DNA of 64,000 bases from contig NC_135714.1 of the NCBI RefSeq assembly GCF_964656455.1, forward strand, positions 121,215,631-121,279,630, in the 5' to 3' direction. Shown here piece after piece: positions 12,987-25,689 of the stretch. Within the stretch, counting starts at the first letter, position 1. The number at the start of each line of letters is the position of its first letter. Made by a program: the position numbers and the translations under genes. Below the pieces are notes generated by a model, which did not search any database, was not told the origin of the DNA, and saw only the letters and a program-made list of their open reading frames with translations. The stretch comes from Halichoerus grypus. Taxonomy: Eukaryota; Chordata; Mammalia; Carnivora; Phocidae.

Positions 12987-13689
12987 AAACAGGTGAGTAT
13001 GCAAATTTATTTCATTGTTTTCTCACGGGAGTACCTGAAATGCTATTCTACACCTTACAACTTCCCTGATGCTATTTTCTTTGTTAATGATGTCCAAACA
13101 AATGCAACGTTAAAAGCAAATTGCAGGGAAACACAGTGCGAAATGAAGTTTACCAGGTAGAAGATCAGGAGGAATTAAGTGCCAAAGCTCTAGCCCACAT
13201 GTCTGTAAAATTGATTTGACTTAATAAGTTTAATGCAAATAGAGTTGTATTGTTTGGAATGTGTGTAGACACACACTCATACACATACAAACATACACAT
13301 CTTCAACTGTGTGAGCACATCTTGCTTTTGTCCATTTAGAATTCTCATGAATAAATAAATATAAATAGGTTGTTTTCATTTTTGAAGATCAGCTTTTTAT
13401 CTGAAATTTAAAACCGAGCATATACGAGCATAAGAACAGATAGTCTTTAAGAAACACGGTAAACTGGGCCATGCCCAAAGACAGCTTATGATTGCCATGT
13501 TTTTCTCCATAAAAGAAGTACTGTATCTCTCATCTCATCCTCTTGATTAAACCTGTTTGTTTTTTACCCTTCTGTAAATCATTTTGTTGTAACCACCACT
13601 AGATTTAAAGCATGGAGCTGCTAGTAATCACACCAATTTTTCACTTCAAGGCTTTTTTAGGTGATTTGGTATAAAATGTTTTAGTCTGT

Positions 13690-13960
13690 TCTCCTAGCTA
13701 ACCCTGGATATCTGCCAGGATTTAATTTTAGTATCCTCCAGGAAGCTTCCCGTTATCCCTTCTTCCTATTAGGCGCCAGTGAAATGCCCTTCCTCTGTTC
13801 TCTTAAATCACTGCACATGATATTAAAATTGTAGCTTTCTTTCTGTCTTATCTATTGCATTGTGAAAATCCTGTTTACTCTTGAATCCGATCCCCTACTA
13901 CAGTGCTCAGCACAGAGGACATGCTCAATAGGTATTTGTTGAACTGAACTGAATCTAGTC
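13690..13960 (+). mobile_element. L2 LINE 3' fragment
   Basis: 'ctccaggaagcttcccgtta', 'cagtgctcagcacagaggac' and 'caataggtatttgttgaact' fall in the order of the L2 3' end. Confidence 0.7.
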
Positions 13961-15315
13961 ATGGGCCTGTTTATGTGTCTAAGTTAATTCCAAAGTGATC
14001 TCCAAGTTTCTACCAGTCCAGGAAGAATACTTCTTCATGTACAACTTCCTGAAGGAATCATTGATATGTACTATTATGAAAGCAAATTCTGTTTGGTGTT
14101 GCAGTGGTTGGTTTTCTAGCATCTCACTCTGATCTCAGGGGAGATACTACATCCAACTCATGAAAGTTGTAACATGCAACTGGCAATGGGTTGTATTCAA
14201 GGATGTGACTTCTCTACACATGTGACCAGTTCCATTCTGTGTTTTTGGTTTTCTGCTTTGCAAAGTAAAAATAATGATTATTCCGTCTTACCTCACAGAA
14301 GGGACTAGGACACTTGCCCTGCCCAATAAGACAAATCAAATGATTTTTAAATTGATTACGGTTTATTCTCTCTGAGAGGATTCTTTTACTTACCTGAGGG
14401 TCCCAATTACCAATATAGTAAATCTACAAAATAAAAGTAGAAACAACAGACGATTTTAAGAACAGTGATTTCATAACAATATAAAAGGGTAGTTAAGAGG
14501 AAAGAGAAGAATGCTAGCAAAGGTGAAAATACAACTAGTTAATAGAAGTCCAATTTAGAGCAGGATTTTGTTCATTTAGGATAGCAGACATCTTAAGGAC
14601 ATTTCTGATTATCTTACAGAGCTAGAATAAAAGGATGCATCTTCATTCTTTTATTAGGAAACTGAAAAATCAGAAAATAATTTTACTTGCTTAAATTGAT
14701 ATAGATCTCATGTATCAAAAATAGCATGCAAAAAAGAATTCATGACACACCTAATAATATCATCCACAAATGATGCCCAAGGTTCAAGGGCTCCAGATCT
14801 TCTAAAATATTGTACTGTTTCAAGGAAATGCATCATTTCTTTCTGTGTGTTTTTGGATAGGCAGTATTGACTTCATTGAAAAATGGAGAAAACTAAGCAC
14901 AAGAAATAGTAACTTTCTGGCATAGGAACACTAGTAAGACAATAGGGGAATTAGCCTATATCCCACTTTTATTAGTTTTATCTCTGGAATTTATTTCTCT
15001 CATATATTTTTTCCACATGTTTATTTTTGAATTATACTCAGAACAAAGAACTGAGCAAAAATGTATTCCATTTTTGGTGGACCATTATCTTTTTCACATA
15101 AAACAATACCTGCATTAGTTTCGGTGGATGGCTGTCTATCCAACAGAAAACAAGCCAAAAAACAAAACCTAGGAAAAATATTCTACAAACCCCCATATGG
15201 AATATAACATTACAGAGAGTTGCAGTACAATAAGCAGTGCTCAGCATAAACCTGGTGTAGTAGGGCTGAAAACAAGACAATGGGCCCAAATTGGAGTCAC
15301 TTATGCTAAGCCCCA
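13961..15315. other. Non-coding stretch, nothing recognised
   Basis: AT-rich sequence. The 92-codon minus-strand frame at 15038-15316 adjoins the LTR-like element but shows no domain or conserved motif that I recognise. Confidence 0.35.
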
Positions 15316-15649
15316 TGTCACCAGATCAAGACTCAACTGAATTGCAGTTTCAGCTCTCTTGGAAATGGCATCATAAGGCAGTCAATCAGGAATCACACGA
15401 TAAGCATAGGTTAGGTAACCTGCTTGAGAGACCCCTACCATGCTCTTAAAGGAAAGTAACCTTGCAATACCCAGTCATGTTCTTGTCTAGTATAACTTCC
15501 TTGTTCCATCCCCTTCTCCTTATAAAAGTCTTTCTTTTTGTACAGTTCCTTGAGCTCCTTTCTGGATTTGAGGCTGCCTGATGCGTGAGTAGTTGAATAA
15601 AGCCAATATGCTCTGCAATATCGACTCAGTTGAATTTTGTCATTTAACA
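15316..15649 (+). mobile_element. Solo LTR-like element of an endogenous retrovirus
   Basis: The element starts TGTCACCAGA and ends ATTTAACA, that is TG...CA. A TATA box (tataaaa, 15521-15527) is followed 76 bp later by AATAAA (15597-15602), the spacing expected for U3/R in an LTR. I recall similar 'tataaaagtctttctttttg' and 'gttgaataaagccaat' phrases from mammalian ERV LTRs but cannot name the family. No internal retroviral region and no convincing target duplication are seen, so it is called solo and old. The 5' boundary is inferred. Confidence 0.6.
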
Positions 15650-16524
15650 GTTGTTTGTTTATTGTCTTTATCCCTCAAAAGAAGAAATATATTTTATTCC
15701 ACACCTTAGCACTAACACAACCTTCTCTCATCGAAGGTCCATTCCTAACTCATTAAACTCAGTTATTCAATACCTATAATATATTAAAATTTACGTCAAA
15801 GTCCACCTCAAAGCTGAACCTTCCAAGTAGTTAAAATTGTATTGTGTCAGAAAGTAATTCCTCTTTGCTCATCTCCCTGCCTCTGGATTTAATGGAGCTG
15901 GACTCGCCATGGAGCCGCAGCAGGTGCCTTTTAGCTTCCTTGATGATTTACTCTATTGCCTTCAAATGTTTTCCTAGTGCAGCATCTGTGAGCAAAATCA
16001 ATTATGCATTCCAGGCAGGTTTCTTTTTTCTCTTCTTGAAAATTCATTATGCATCTTAATATATTTAAAAAGTTGTTTTTTTGTTTTTTGTTTTTTTTCC
16101 TGCTAGTCTCTTATTGGTTTTTGGTTCCAAGGCATTAAGAGTTGGATAATATGTTCACTCACTTATGTTTGTCTAAGTGCTCCCCACCCTCCACCCCCTT
16201 GTCCAGAACACTTTTAGCATTTGGTCTAAGCTGATCTAAAGATTTTAAACTATTCTATATGTAGCATCTGTGAAATTTGAATTAATTTATACGGAAAAGC
16301 TTTTTACAATCCTCTCAGTTATAAATGTTGAATGCTTACGTTCTCTAAATGGAGAAAAATCTGTGCTAGAAAAGATAGTCGTGTAGAAACAATGTAAAGG
16401 CAGAAAAAACAAATACGTGTTTGTTCATCTTAAACACACAGAATTAAAAAGTAATCTTTACTATCATCCTTCAGGTATAGAACAAAATCATTTAATACCA
16501 TTGTAGTTTTCTTCCTCAAATATT
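15650..16524. other. Non-coding stretch, nothing recognised
   Basis: AT-rich unique sequence. The 15844-16059 frame has no supporting splice or domain evidence. Confidence 0.35.
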
Positions 16525-16542
16525 CTAAGAACTAATATTTTC

Positions 16543-16750
16543 TTTTTCTTTTTTTTTTTTTTTAAAGATTTTATTTATTTATTTGAGAGAGAGAGAATGA
16601 GAGAGACAGCACATGAGAGGGGGGAGGATCAGAGGGAGAAGCAGACTCCCTGCCGAGCAGGGAGCCCGATGCGGGACTCGATCCCGGGACTCCAGGATCA
16701 TGACCTGAGCCGAAGGCAGTCGCTTAACCAACTGAGCCACCCAGGCGCCC
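16543..16750 (-). mobile_element. CAN-SINE, antisense, young
   Basis: A complete reverse-complemented CAN-SINE from the poly-T tail to a perfect 'gagccacccaggcgccc' head. An 18-bp perfect duplication, ctaagaactaatattttc, lies at 16525-16542 and 16750-16767; its first c may belong to the SINE head. The body is almost identical to the copy at 59.1-59.3 kb, so both belong to one recent subfamily. Confidence 0.95.
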
Positions 16751-17199
16751 TAAGAACTAATATTTTCAAGAAATGCCTCAAAATACAAATATTTCTCATG
16801 AGTTTATTTGTACATTAGGAAATTTTATTAAATCATATTTAAACTATTGGTTTTCTCTCAGGTATTTAGATCTTATCTCTTACTCCAACCATTCCCTAAA
16901 ACACTAAATTTGGAAAACATATTTACTAAAAAGATGTACTAAAGAGAGAAATAATTCAAGTAAAATTCTCTACACAGTCTTCTTAGGTATTCAGACAATT
17001 TTTTAAAAAGATGAGTGATGAAGGTTGCACTGGAAAAATCACTTAATCTATCATTTGTCTCCATATTACAGTTTTAAACAAATAAATCCTACAAAAGTTA
17101 TTTTTTAAGAGAGAGTTTAGGGAATTTATCTATAGTATTTCTTTTTTTGTTTCATGTTCTGAGCAAATTAGAGATAGACAAAGAGCAAAGCGGTCAGAG

Positions 17200-18300
17200 A
17201 TGAAGATATAAGCAATTAATTTTCTTTGAATTTTTAGATACCCTTTGACTTTCAGAAGAGCTGTAAAGATAGTATGGAGCGTTCCCATGTGACTTTCTTC
17301 TAGCCCCTCCTAATGTCAACATCACACATAAACATTGGTTCAGGGCTATCAACTAAACTGCAGACTTTATTTAGATTTCCCAGACCTCCACTAATGTTCT
17401 TTTCCTGTTCCAGGATCTACATTTCATTCAGTTGTCATGTCTTCTTTACCTCCTCCAATCTGTCACAGTTCGTCAGGATTTTTTGTAACGCATGACCTTG
17501 GCAATTTTGGAAAAGTACTCATCAGGCATTTTGTGATTGTCCCTGAATTTGGATCTGCCTTATAGTTTTTAATTATTAGACAGATGTTATGGATTTTGGG
17601 AATACCAGAGAGATCACATGCTCATCATATTGCATTAGAACAGAGAACACATGATATTAACACATTTTATTACTAGTGACCATTGGAGTCATTAATAATG
17701 CTGATTTTTCTACTTATATTCCTTCTCTATTCATTAATTGGAATTCTAAGGGGTAAGTTGTCTCTTTCCTCCCATTTATTTATTCATGCAATCATTTATT
17801 TTTATCACAAATTCTTATCTTATTCTTTGGTTAATAATCCAATGCTATCATTTTTTATTGTGTGCCTCTGATTGTTCCAACTGAGGCCATTGGAGGTTCT
17901 TTCAATTTGGCCCTTGTGTTCCTTTGAAATGTTCCATTTGTGTGTTGTTTTGATTTTGTTTTTTTGTTTGTTTGCTTATTCTATCCTTACTTTCTGGTAC
18001 CTCAAGATGATCCAGATTCATCTTGTATTTTCTCCACCCCCACCCTGGAATAAACCATTTATCTAAGTAATCTTGTTTCCTTATGTTGGAAAATGGAATT
18101 TAGAAATCAACGTGCGGATGCTAGGGGTGTTCATTGCTTATGGTGTGTGACTGCTTCTAGGCACTCTTAGTGCACAGAGCTGGGGAATAGATGATGCAGA
18201 CCTTTCCATGTAATCTCCACCTGTGTGTGTATGTTACACATACATAAATATATGTACATATGAACATAAATTTATACCAATATATCTGATTTCAGTCTAC
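17200..18300 (-). mobile_element. Old L1 fragment (L1ME-type), antisense
   Basis: 'ctcaagatgatccagattca', 'ctggaataaaccatttatct' and 'gcactcttagtgcacagagc' occur in the order I recall from antisense L1ME-class 3' regions. The open frames at 17313-18066 are relics within it. Boundaries are approximate. Confidence 0.6.
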
Positions 18301-19689
18301 CCTAGTGTTTACTCTATCTTTCCTCTTTCTTTATTATAACTTCTTTCTCAGACAGGGAGAAACTTAGCTCTAACTACAAAATACCTATTTGTTTAACCAT
18401 TGTATAGCTGTAATTTCAAAATTACCAATTTGTACTTGTATGAGAAACAAATTATGAACTAGAGCACCGTGTCCACTGCTTTTCGAAAGTCCACCTAATG
18501 CAACTTTGCTTTTACATTAGTACTGTTTTCCGTGACCAAAAGAAGAGGATTTTTGCTTTTATAAAAATGGGCAAAAGCTAAAGTAGCTTTCAGTGTCTGT
18601 GTTGCGATGAGCCCTTATAAAGGCAGCTTACATTCTAAGCAATGAGGGGGACCCAGCCAAGCTCCTTGCCTGGGAACTGCACTTACCAGTAACTCAGCAT
18701 CCAGGTCCCATAGCTTTGAACTGCATCTGTGAGCACTGGAGTGTTATCTCCATTTATTTTGTGCCTCTGTTAGCGAGATGTGTCCTCAGGTGTGTATGCA
18801 TTATGCATTGTGATCGGATATATACCCAGGATCTGTGGCATGCATAGTGTATTTGACACCAGGGCAAATCATTTTTTAATGCACCTTCACCCATATAACA
18901 AAATAAATTTTAGTAATAATCAGGTAAAAAACAGTAACAATCATTTTCCTAATTTGCTCTCTAGCTTTAAAACTAGTAATTAATGTAAAAAACATTATGT
19001 TTCATTTTTAAAGATTTTTCTTAAATTCAGTAAAATCTTACATATATGATCAAAAATTTGCATTTTCAAAAAGTTAACAGTAGGCCTCCCAGTTCGCATT
19101 ATGATAATGTTTTAAATTTTAAAGAACTTTATTCAGGTGGTTCTGTAGAGTGACAATTGGGATGACTCAAATTTTGATTTTGTCTCTTACAATCGCCGTG
19201 CGATCATTGTTTGTTTTGAATCTAATGCTTTTGTGAAGGAACATACAGTGTAACAGGAGTTGGAGACATGAATTTTAACAATTCTGAACTGTAAGGAACT
19301 TACACATAAGACGAACACATGTAACTGAGTCCACTTTTGTCAGAGACCAGTGATATAACTGGGAGTTCTCTGAATTCACGTTTATGTAACACACAAAGTT
19401 TATTAAAGGATATGTCATAAAATAGCTAATTTGATGCTGACCTATATTATTAAAATTAACAATATGATCAATATTGACTATGATCAATTGTTTAGAACTT
19501 AAACCAAGACAAGAAAGTTTTGGGGAAAGACTGTTTGCCCATTGACATTGTTTAGAATTTCTGGGGACAGAGTTATAATAAAAATCTGACCATCTTTTCA
19601 TTTTTTTGTTTTTTTTTTAGTTGTTTTTGTTGTAAGATTCTCTATAGACAGGGCATACTCTAATTTCCTTCCCCCAGGGCAGAATGCTC
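18301..19689. other. Non-coding stretch, nothing recognised
   Basis: AT-rich. The 108-codon minus-strand frame at 19275-19601 has no recognisable motif. T-rich runs at 19600-19630 may be the poly(A) end of the adjoining old L1. Confidence 0.35.
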
Positions 19690-20140
19690 CCACCTCCCCA
19701 TCTGTGGTATATCACTGCCTAAAAGTAGAATGGCTGGCCATGGGGTACGTGTAATGTTCAGATTAGTAGATACGGCCCATATCTGTCAGTACAGTAATTT
19801 AGATTTCTACTACCAGTATATGAGACTTCCAGCTGTTATTTTGTTACCAATATTTGACCTGTCAGGTTTTTAACGTTAACCATTCTACCTGTATATGGAT
19901 TCTCAACGTGGTTTTAATTTGCATTTGCTGAATAACTAAGGAGGATAAGTACTCTACATACTTTTGGATATCTTCTTTTGTATCCCTAACTGGATTACCT
20001 GACATATTTTCTTTTAATGGTTTACATATCGTGGGAACAAGTACTTTGCTCATTATAAATATTGTAAATACCTTGTCCCATTCTGCATTATTCTTCTAAT
20101 GCTCTTAATGATGTCATTTGTTGAACAGAAGTTCATTTTA

Positions 20141-20360
20141 TTTTATTTTTTTATTTTTTTTTATTTTTTTAAAGATTTTATTTATTTATTTGACAGAGAG
20201 AGACACAGCGAGAGAGGGAACACAAGCAGGGGGAGTGGGAGAGGGAGAAGCAGGCTTCCCGCGGAGCAGGGAGCCCGATGCGGGGCTCGATCCCAGGACC
20301 CTGGGATCATGACCTGAGCCGAAGGCAGACGCTTAACGACTGAGCCACCCAGGCGCCCCT
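20141..20360 (-). mobile_element. CAN-SINE nested in old L1
   Basis: A complete antisense CAN-SINE with the 14-bp perfect duplication agaagttcatttta at 20127-20140 and 20361-20374. The T-rich tail is expanded (TTTTATTTTT units). Overlapping plus-strand frames at 20099-20317 are SINE sequence. Confidence 0.95.
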
Positions 20361-20573
20361 AGAAGTTCATTTTAAAATAAACGCCACTTATTAACATTTT
20401 GTTCTGTGGTTAGTGCTTTTATGTTCTCCTTAGGACAGAAGTTCTTCATCTTAACAAAGACAAATTTATCAATGTTTTCTTCGATGGTTAGGGCTATTGT
20501 GTCCTGTTTGAGAAATCTTTAGCTACCGCTAGTCATAAAGATGATCTTTATTATTTTATAGATGCTTTAATTC

Positions 20574-20785
20574 TTTTTTTTTAAGATTTATTTATTTATT
20601 TTAGAGAGAGAGTATGTGCGAGCAGGGCGAAGGGCAGAGGAAGAAGGAGGGAGAGAATCTCAAGCAGACACCCTGCCAAGCCCAGAGCCCATCTCCGCGC
20701 TCCATCTCACAACCCTGAGATCACGACCCGGGCCGAAATCAAGAGTCTGATGCTTGCTTAACCGACTGAGCCAGCCAGGCGCCCC
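20574..20785 (-). mobile_element. CAN-SINE nested in old L1
   Basis: An antisense CAN-SINE with the duplication tagatgctttaattc (20559-20573) and tagatgctttaatcc (20786-20800), one mismatch. More diverged in the body than its neighbour at 20.1 kb, so probably older. Confidence 0.95.
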
Positions 20786-21810
20786 TAGATGCTTTAATCC
20801 TTTACCTATCACATTAAGGTTTAAAAAATCTTCCTGGAATTGATTTTTTTTTTTTTAATGTAGGGTAAGGCAGGGGTCCACCTAGTGGACAATTCCCTAG
20901 TGCCTTCCCTAGTGCTCTGCACCCACCACATTTGCGAGCAGTCAGGTAACTGAGTAGATGAAATGTAGCCCATATGATTGTTTTTTTCATCTAAACTTGC
21001 ACTAGTACTGAATTACCTTCCTTGTACATTAAATTTTTGTATTTCACTGTGTGTGTACTACGTATTTGTTCAATTTATGAAAGTTTGCCTTGATTTTTTA
21101 GTACTCTTTGCGATTCCATGTGAAGTTTAGAATCAACTTGCCAATTTTCACCAAAATACCTGCTGGGACTTTCCTTGGGATTGCTTTGAACCTATAGCAT
21201 TGGTCTTGTGTGTTTCTGTTATATTGATTTTTTATATAAATATAAAATAAAAAATATATATATATTCTTTTCTTTTCTTATTGTGCTGGTTCGGACCTCC
21301 AATATAATTCCGAAGTGTACAGAGAGAAGAACATCTTTTCCAGGTGCCTGTTACAAATATTTCACCATTCAGTATGCTGTAAGTTTTCAAGGTATCTCTT
21401 TATCAGGTAAGAAGTTTCCTTCTACTTCTAGTTTGTTGAATTTTACTCTACTTTTTTGACATCTATTAAGAAACCATATGATTTTACTCTTTTCTTCTTT
21501 AAATGTGGTAAATTATATTGACTGAGACCTGAATACTATACCAATCTTACATTCCTGGAATAAACTCAGCTTCTTTGTGATACATTTTTTCCAAATATCT
21601 TAATTGATTCAGCTGTTGATACTCTGTGCAGATATTTGTATTTATGATAATAAGGATAATTGGCCAGAGATTGTCTTTTCTTGTAATATTTTTGTCAAGT
21701 ATCCTGATCACAGTTATGCTGGCCTCAAAGAACATGTTTGAAAGTGTTCTATTTTTTATATCCTTCAGAAGAGTTTTTGTAAGATTGGTGGTTTTTCTTC
21801 CTTTCATTTT

Positions 21811-22312
21811 AAAACAGTTTATTGAGTATAAATTTTATACAATATATGGCACTTAAAGTGTATAATTTGATGGGTTTTTACCTATTATCTATCTATCTAT
21901 CATCTATCTATCTATCATCATCTATCTATACTTATTTATCATCTATCCATCTATCATTGATCTGTTATCTCTATTTACCTATCTATATCATGAAGCCATT
22001 GGCACAAGTAAGGTAATTTACCACCCCCAAAAGTTTTTGGGTGCCCTTCTATAATCCATTTCTCATTTCCAAGCTTTGTCTTCAGGCACACACCTGATTT
22101 ATTCATATCACTACAGGTTAGTTTGTATTTTCTAGAATTTATATAAATATAATCGTATAGTATGTGGTCTAATTTTGTTTGCGTCTTACACTCAACATAA
22201 TTGCTTTGAGATTTATCTACATCCTTGTCAACACTTGGTATAGTGAGTTTTTTAAACTTTGGCCATTCTAGTGGGTATGTGGTAGTATCTCTTTGTGGTT
22301 TTAATTTGCATT
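21811..22312 (-). mobile_element. Old L1 3' end (L1MC-like), antisense
   Basis: 'ttattgagtataaattttat', 'aaagtgtataatttgatggg', 'ccacccccaaaagtttttgg' and 'cattctagtgggtatgtggt' follow a mammalian L1M 3' UTR in reverse. A (TATC)n tract interrupts it at 21883-21990. Confidence 0.7.
21883..21990. repeat. (TATC)n imperfect microsatellite
   Basis: About 25 units of ATCT/TATC with interruptions (catc, tatac, ccat). The cleanest runs are about five units. Confidence 0.85.
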
Positions 22313-23860
22313 TTATTTTTTAAAAATTTTAATTAATTAAAAAAATTGGCATACAATCTAAAAAACGGACACACAGTAAAAGTCACTCTTCATTTTATAC
22401 AGATCATGGATTTTGACAAATGCATAGAGTACTCTATATACCACCAAAATCAAGATACAGTGTAGTTCAATTACATCTAAAAATTTCAACATGTTCTCCC
22501 TTTGCAGTCAAACCTTCTTCTCAAATACAATTCTTGGCAACCACTGACCTTTTTTCTGTTCCTACAGTTTTTATTTTCCAAAATGCCATGTAAATGAAAG
22601 CATAGAGAATGTGATCTTTTGGGTCTTTTTTTACTTAGCAAAATGAATGGGAGATTCGTCAATATTGTTGTGTAAAGAAATAGTCCTGTGCTTTTGTGTT
22701 GCTGAAGAGTGTTACAATGTATGGATGTGCCACAGTTTCTTCACCCATTCAGGGGCTGAAGGATATTTGACTTGTTTCCAGGTTTCGGCAATTATAAAGT
22801 TTCCACAAATATTTGTGTACAGGTTTCTATATGAATAAACATTTTCATTTCTCTTGGGTAAATACCTGAGAGTAAGGTGATGGGGTTATGCACTAACTAT
22901 ATGTTAACTGCATAGGAAACCATGAAACTCTTTTCCAAAGTGACAGTATCACTATGCATTCCCACCAGCGGCAATGTATGAGAGTTCTAGTTGCTCCACA
23001 TACTCAAGTGGTATCTCATTATGGTTTTGATTTGCAATTCTGTAGTGATTAATAATGTTGAACATCCTTTCATGTGTTTATTTGCCAGCCATATATTTCC
23101 CTTGGCAATGTGTCTATTCAAATCTTTTGCTCATGATTTTTTAAATTGAGTAGTTTGTTTGCCTACTGTTGAGCATTGAGAGTTACTGATAGTGTTAGTT
23201 GCAAATCCTTTGTTAGACATATGATTTGCACATATTTTCCTCTAGTCTGTGGCTAGGCTTTCTTTCTCTTCACAATGTTAAAGGCAGAACAAGTTTCTAA
23301 TTTCAATAAAGTTAAATTAATTAATTCTTTTACTTTTATGATTTGTGCTTTTGCTATTGTATCTAAGAACTGTTTGCCTAACCCGAACTCAAAAATATTT
23401 TCCTCTATGGTTTCGTCTAGAAGTTTAATAGTTTTACATTTACATTTTGATTTATTGTTGTACAAGGTCTGAGGTATTCATGAAGGCTTACTTTTTGCAT
23501 GTGAACATCCAATTGTTCCAGTGCCATTTGTTGAAAAAACTATCCTTGTATTAATTGACTTACCTTTGTGCCTTTGTAAATGGTATTGTTTATTACACTT
23601 AAATTGATTATTGTTAGAAATAGAGAAATGCAATTAATTTTTGTATATTGATCTCGTGTTCTGCAACCTTGTTAAATTCATTAATTACCTCTTTGCAATT
23701 ACTTTGTATTGCTTTGTAATTACTTTATATTAACTTTTAATTCTTTTTTTTCTTGTTGTCTGGTTTTGATGTCAGGGTAAGACTGGCCTCATGGAATGAG
23801 TTTGGAAATATTCCCTCTTTATCAATTTTCTAAAAGAAAATGTCATATCTGTAGGTAGGC
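22313..23860 (-). mobile_element. Second old L1 3' UTR (L1M), antisense
   Basis: A fresh 3' start ('aattggcatacaatctaaaa'), then 'accaccaaaatcaagataca', 'cttggcaaccactgaccttt', 'tgtatggatgtgccacagtt', 'cattcccaccagcggcaatg', 'gtctagaagtttaatagttt' and 'ctggcctcatggaatgagtt'. This is an almost complete L1M 3' region running back into ORF2. The short frames within it (22647-23472) are relics. Confidence 0.8.
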
Positions 23861-24931
23861 AAATAGCAAATACCAGAAAAAAAAGAAGCAACGTATTAGC
23901 TAAACTCTGCATATCCAGTGGTGTTCACACTCACCAAATAAAAAGCTACTGACTGAATGGCAATTTGTGTAAAGTATTATGAGCAACCACAAATATTATC
24001 CTAGAGGATGCTCCTCATCTAAAAACATGAAACAGAGGTGAAAGGATGTTTAGCCCTCTATTTTATTTCTCTTGAAAAAAGAAAATCAGTGCAAGTTCAT
24101 ATTTTTCTTTAGGAATAAGTCAGGGGCTTCTGAAATAAAACCATATTCTAGAGGCAATGCATGTTTCCGAGAATCCTTGCATTCGGGTGAATTCACTCCT
24201 TGTTCATGAAGCAGACAAGGGGCACACATAGAGAGAGTTACGCTATCTTCAGTTTACATATGGCCAAATGAAAAATAACAATGAACTGATTCATTCAGGG
24301 TTAATGGCAAATCCAGAAACCATTAAACCTCTTACCTCTCAATGTAGTATTATAGTTGTTTCCTTAGTTACATTTATTTCAGTGAAATGACTTTTCATTT
24401 TTATCTTACTAGTGACTTTAGAGTCTAACTCCAAATAAAATGCAATTTTACAGTAAAGTAATTCTTATCAAAAGCAGGCTGCTTCTCCTATAACCCTACC
24501 TCTTAATGGTAAAGCCCTGAGAGTCCTGGTCACAGGCCTCTTTCTCATTGCTCTCACTCCCCAGATGATGTGGGTGTCCGCTTTTCCCATGTCTCTTCCT
24601 TTAGGGCATTGCTCTTTGCCAGTATCATTTAATGTGGTGAGCTATCCTTCAAAGTGCCACACTTCACCTGCCATAGAAGTGGAGAGGTGGCCCATACCGG
24701 GCCCTCAGAGTCTTTTCCCAGGACACAGTGAGTGGACAGAGTCCTTTTGGGGATCAATATGATTGCTGGAAGAGAAAGCACCTCTTTTTTCTCATGAGAC
24801 ATAAGTTAAAATACCATGTAAGCCTGGAACTGGCAGAGACTTTCTGAAATATTACAGTAAGATAGAGGAAAGAGCAGCCCCCCGCTCCCCCCAAGAAAAT
24901 CCATGGGTGTGGGAATAGAGAAGACAGAAAT
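23861..24931. other. Non-coding stretch, nothing recognised
   Basis: Moderate GC at 24.5-24.8 kb. The frame at 24565-24762 lacks splice or domain support. Confidence 0.35.
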
Positions 24932-24965
<34 letters not shown>

Positions 24966-24967
24966 GG
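24932..24967. repeat. (GA)n microsatellite
   Basis: About 18 GA units with a one-base interruption (ggagag); the tract trails into GA-rich sequence to 24985. Confidence 0.9.
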
Positions 24968-25072
24968 AATGAGAAAGAGAACTGAAATTATCATTTAAAC
25001 GTCAGGTGATAGATGTGCCTAAAACCGCACCCTTGCTCTTTTTCCATTTATGAGTCAAGAAATTGCCTTTTG

Positions 25073-25257
25073 GGGGCACCTGGGTGGCTCAGTCATTAAG
25101 TGTCTGCTTTTGGCTCAGGTCACCATCCCAGAGTCCTGCGATGGAGCCCTGTGTCTGGCTCTCTGCTCAGTGGGGAGCCTGCTTCTCCCTCTGCCTGCCA
25201 CTCCCCCGCTTGTGCTCTCTCTCTCTGACAAATAAATCTTTAAAAAAAAAAAAAAAG
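25073..25257 (+). mobile_element. CAN-SINE, sense
   Basis: 'gggcacctgggtggctcagt' head and A15 tail, with the 16-bp perfect duplication aagaaattgccttttg at 25057-25072 and 25258-25273. The frames at 25050-25383 are SINE sequence. Confidence 0.95.
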
Positions 25258-25689
25258 AAGAAATTGCCTTTTGTTTCAGTTAAGTTTTTTGCCACTTTCA
25301 GCCAACAAGTGTTGACTACCATTCTAAGTGTTTGCATTCATTTACATGTGCTGACAGCTTACACTACTCTATTCCCACTTTAGACTCTTGTCTGAACCCT
25401 AGATTCATCTCCATGGGCATACCTGAATTTTTGCTCGAATTGGATGACTTAGGCAGCTAAACCTACCATGTTCGAAGCCCAACAACTGGTTTCCCCACAG
25501 ACCTACTCTTCCACCTTCTGCATCTCAGTGTACCACCACCACTTGCCAGTCGCTCAAATCCCCTCAAACTCCCCCACTACCAACCCTCCAGCAAGTCCTG
25601 CCATTCTCACTCCCCGAATGTTCCATGGATCTCTCTGCTTCTCTTCGTTTCTCCTGTCTCCACCCCAGCCTAGCACCATCTCTCACTGC

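Larger units (their letters stand above)
19690..21810 (-). mobile_element. Old L1 3' UTR and ORF2 end, antisense, with two nested SINEs
   Basis: The plus strand runs through the reverse-complemented L1 3' region in order: 'aaaagtagaatggctggcca', 'gtggttttaatttgcatttg', 'tgtcatttgttgaacagaag', 'gcaggggtccacctagtgga', 'agaatcaacttgccaatttt', then the ORF2-derived 'atgctggcctcaaagaacat'. SINEs at 20141-20360 and 20574-20785 split it. The coding part is riddled with stops. Confidence 0.8.

Noticed and set aside
16597..16818. Possible tRNA gene, because CAN-SINE heads derive from tRNA
   Set aside because: The head is followed by SINE body and tail and flanked by target duplications. No free-standing cloverleaf was found anywhere in the window.
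24932..24967. CRISPR-like or other spaced repeat array
   Set aside because: All repeat runs are microsatellites or the contiguous 29-bp minisatellite without unique spacers; this is mammalian DNA.
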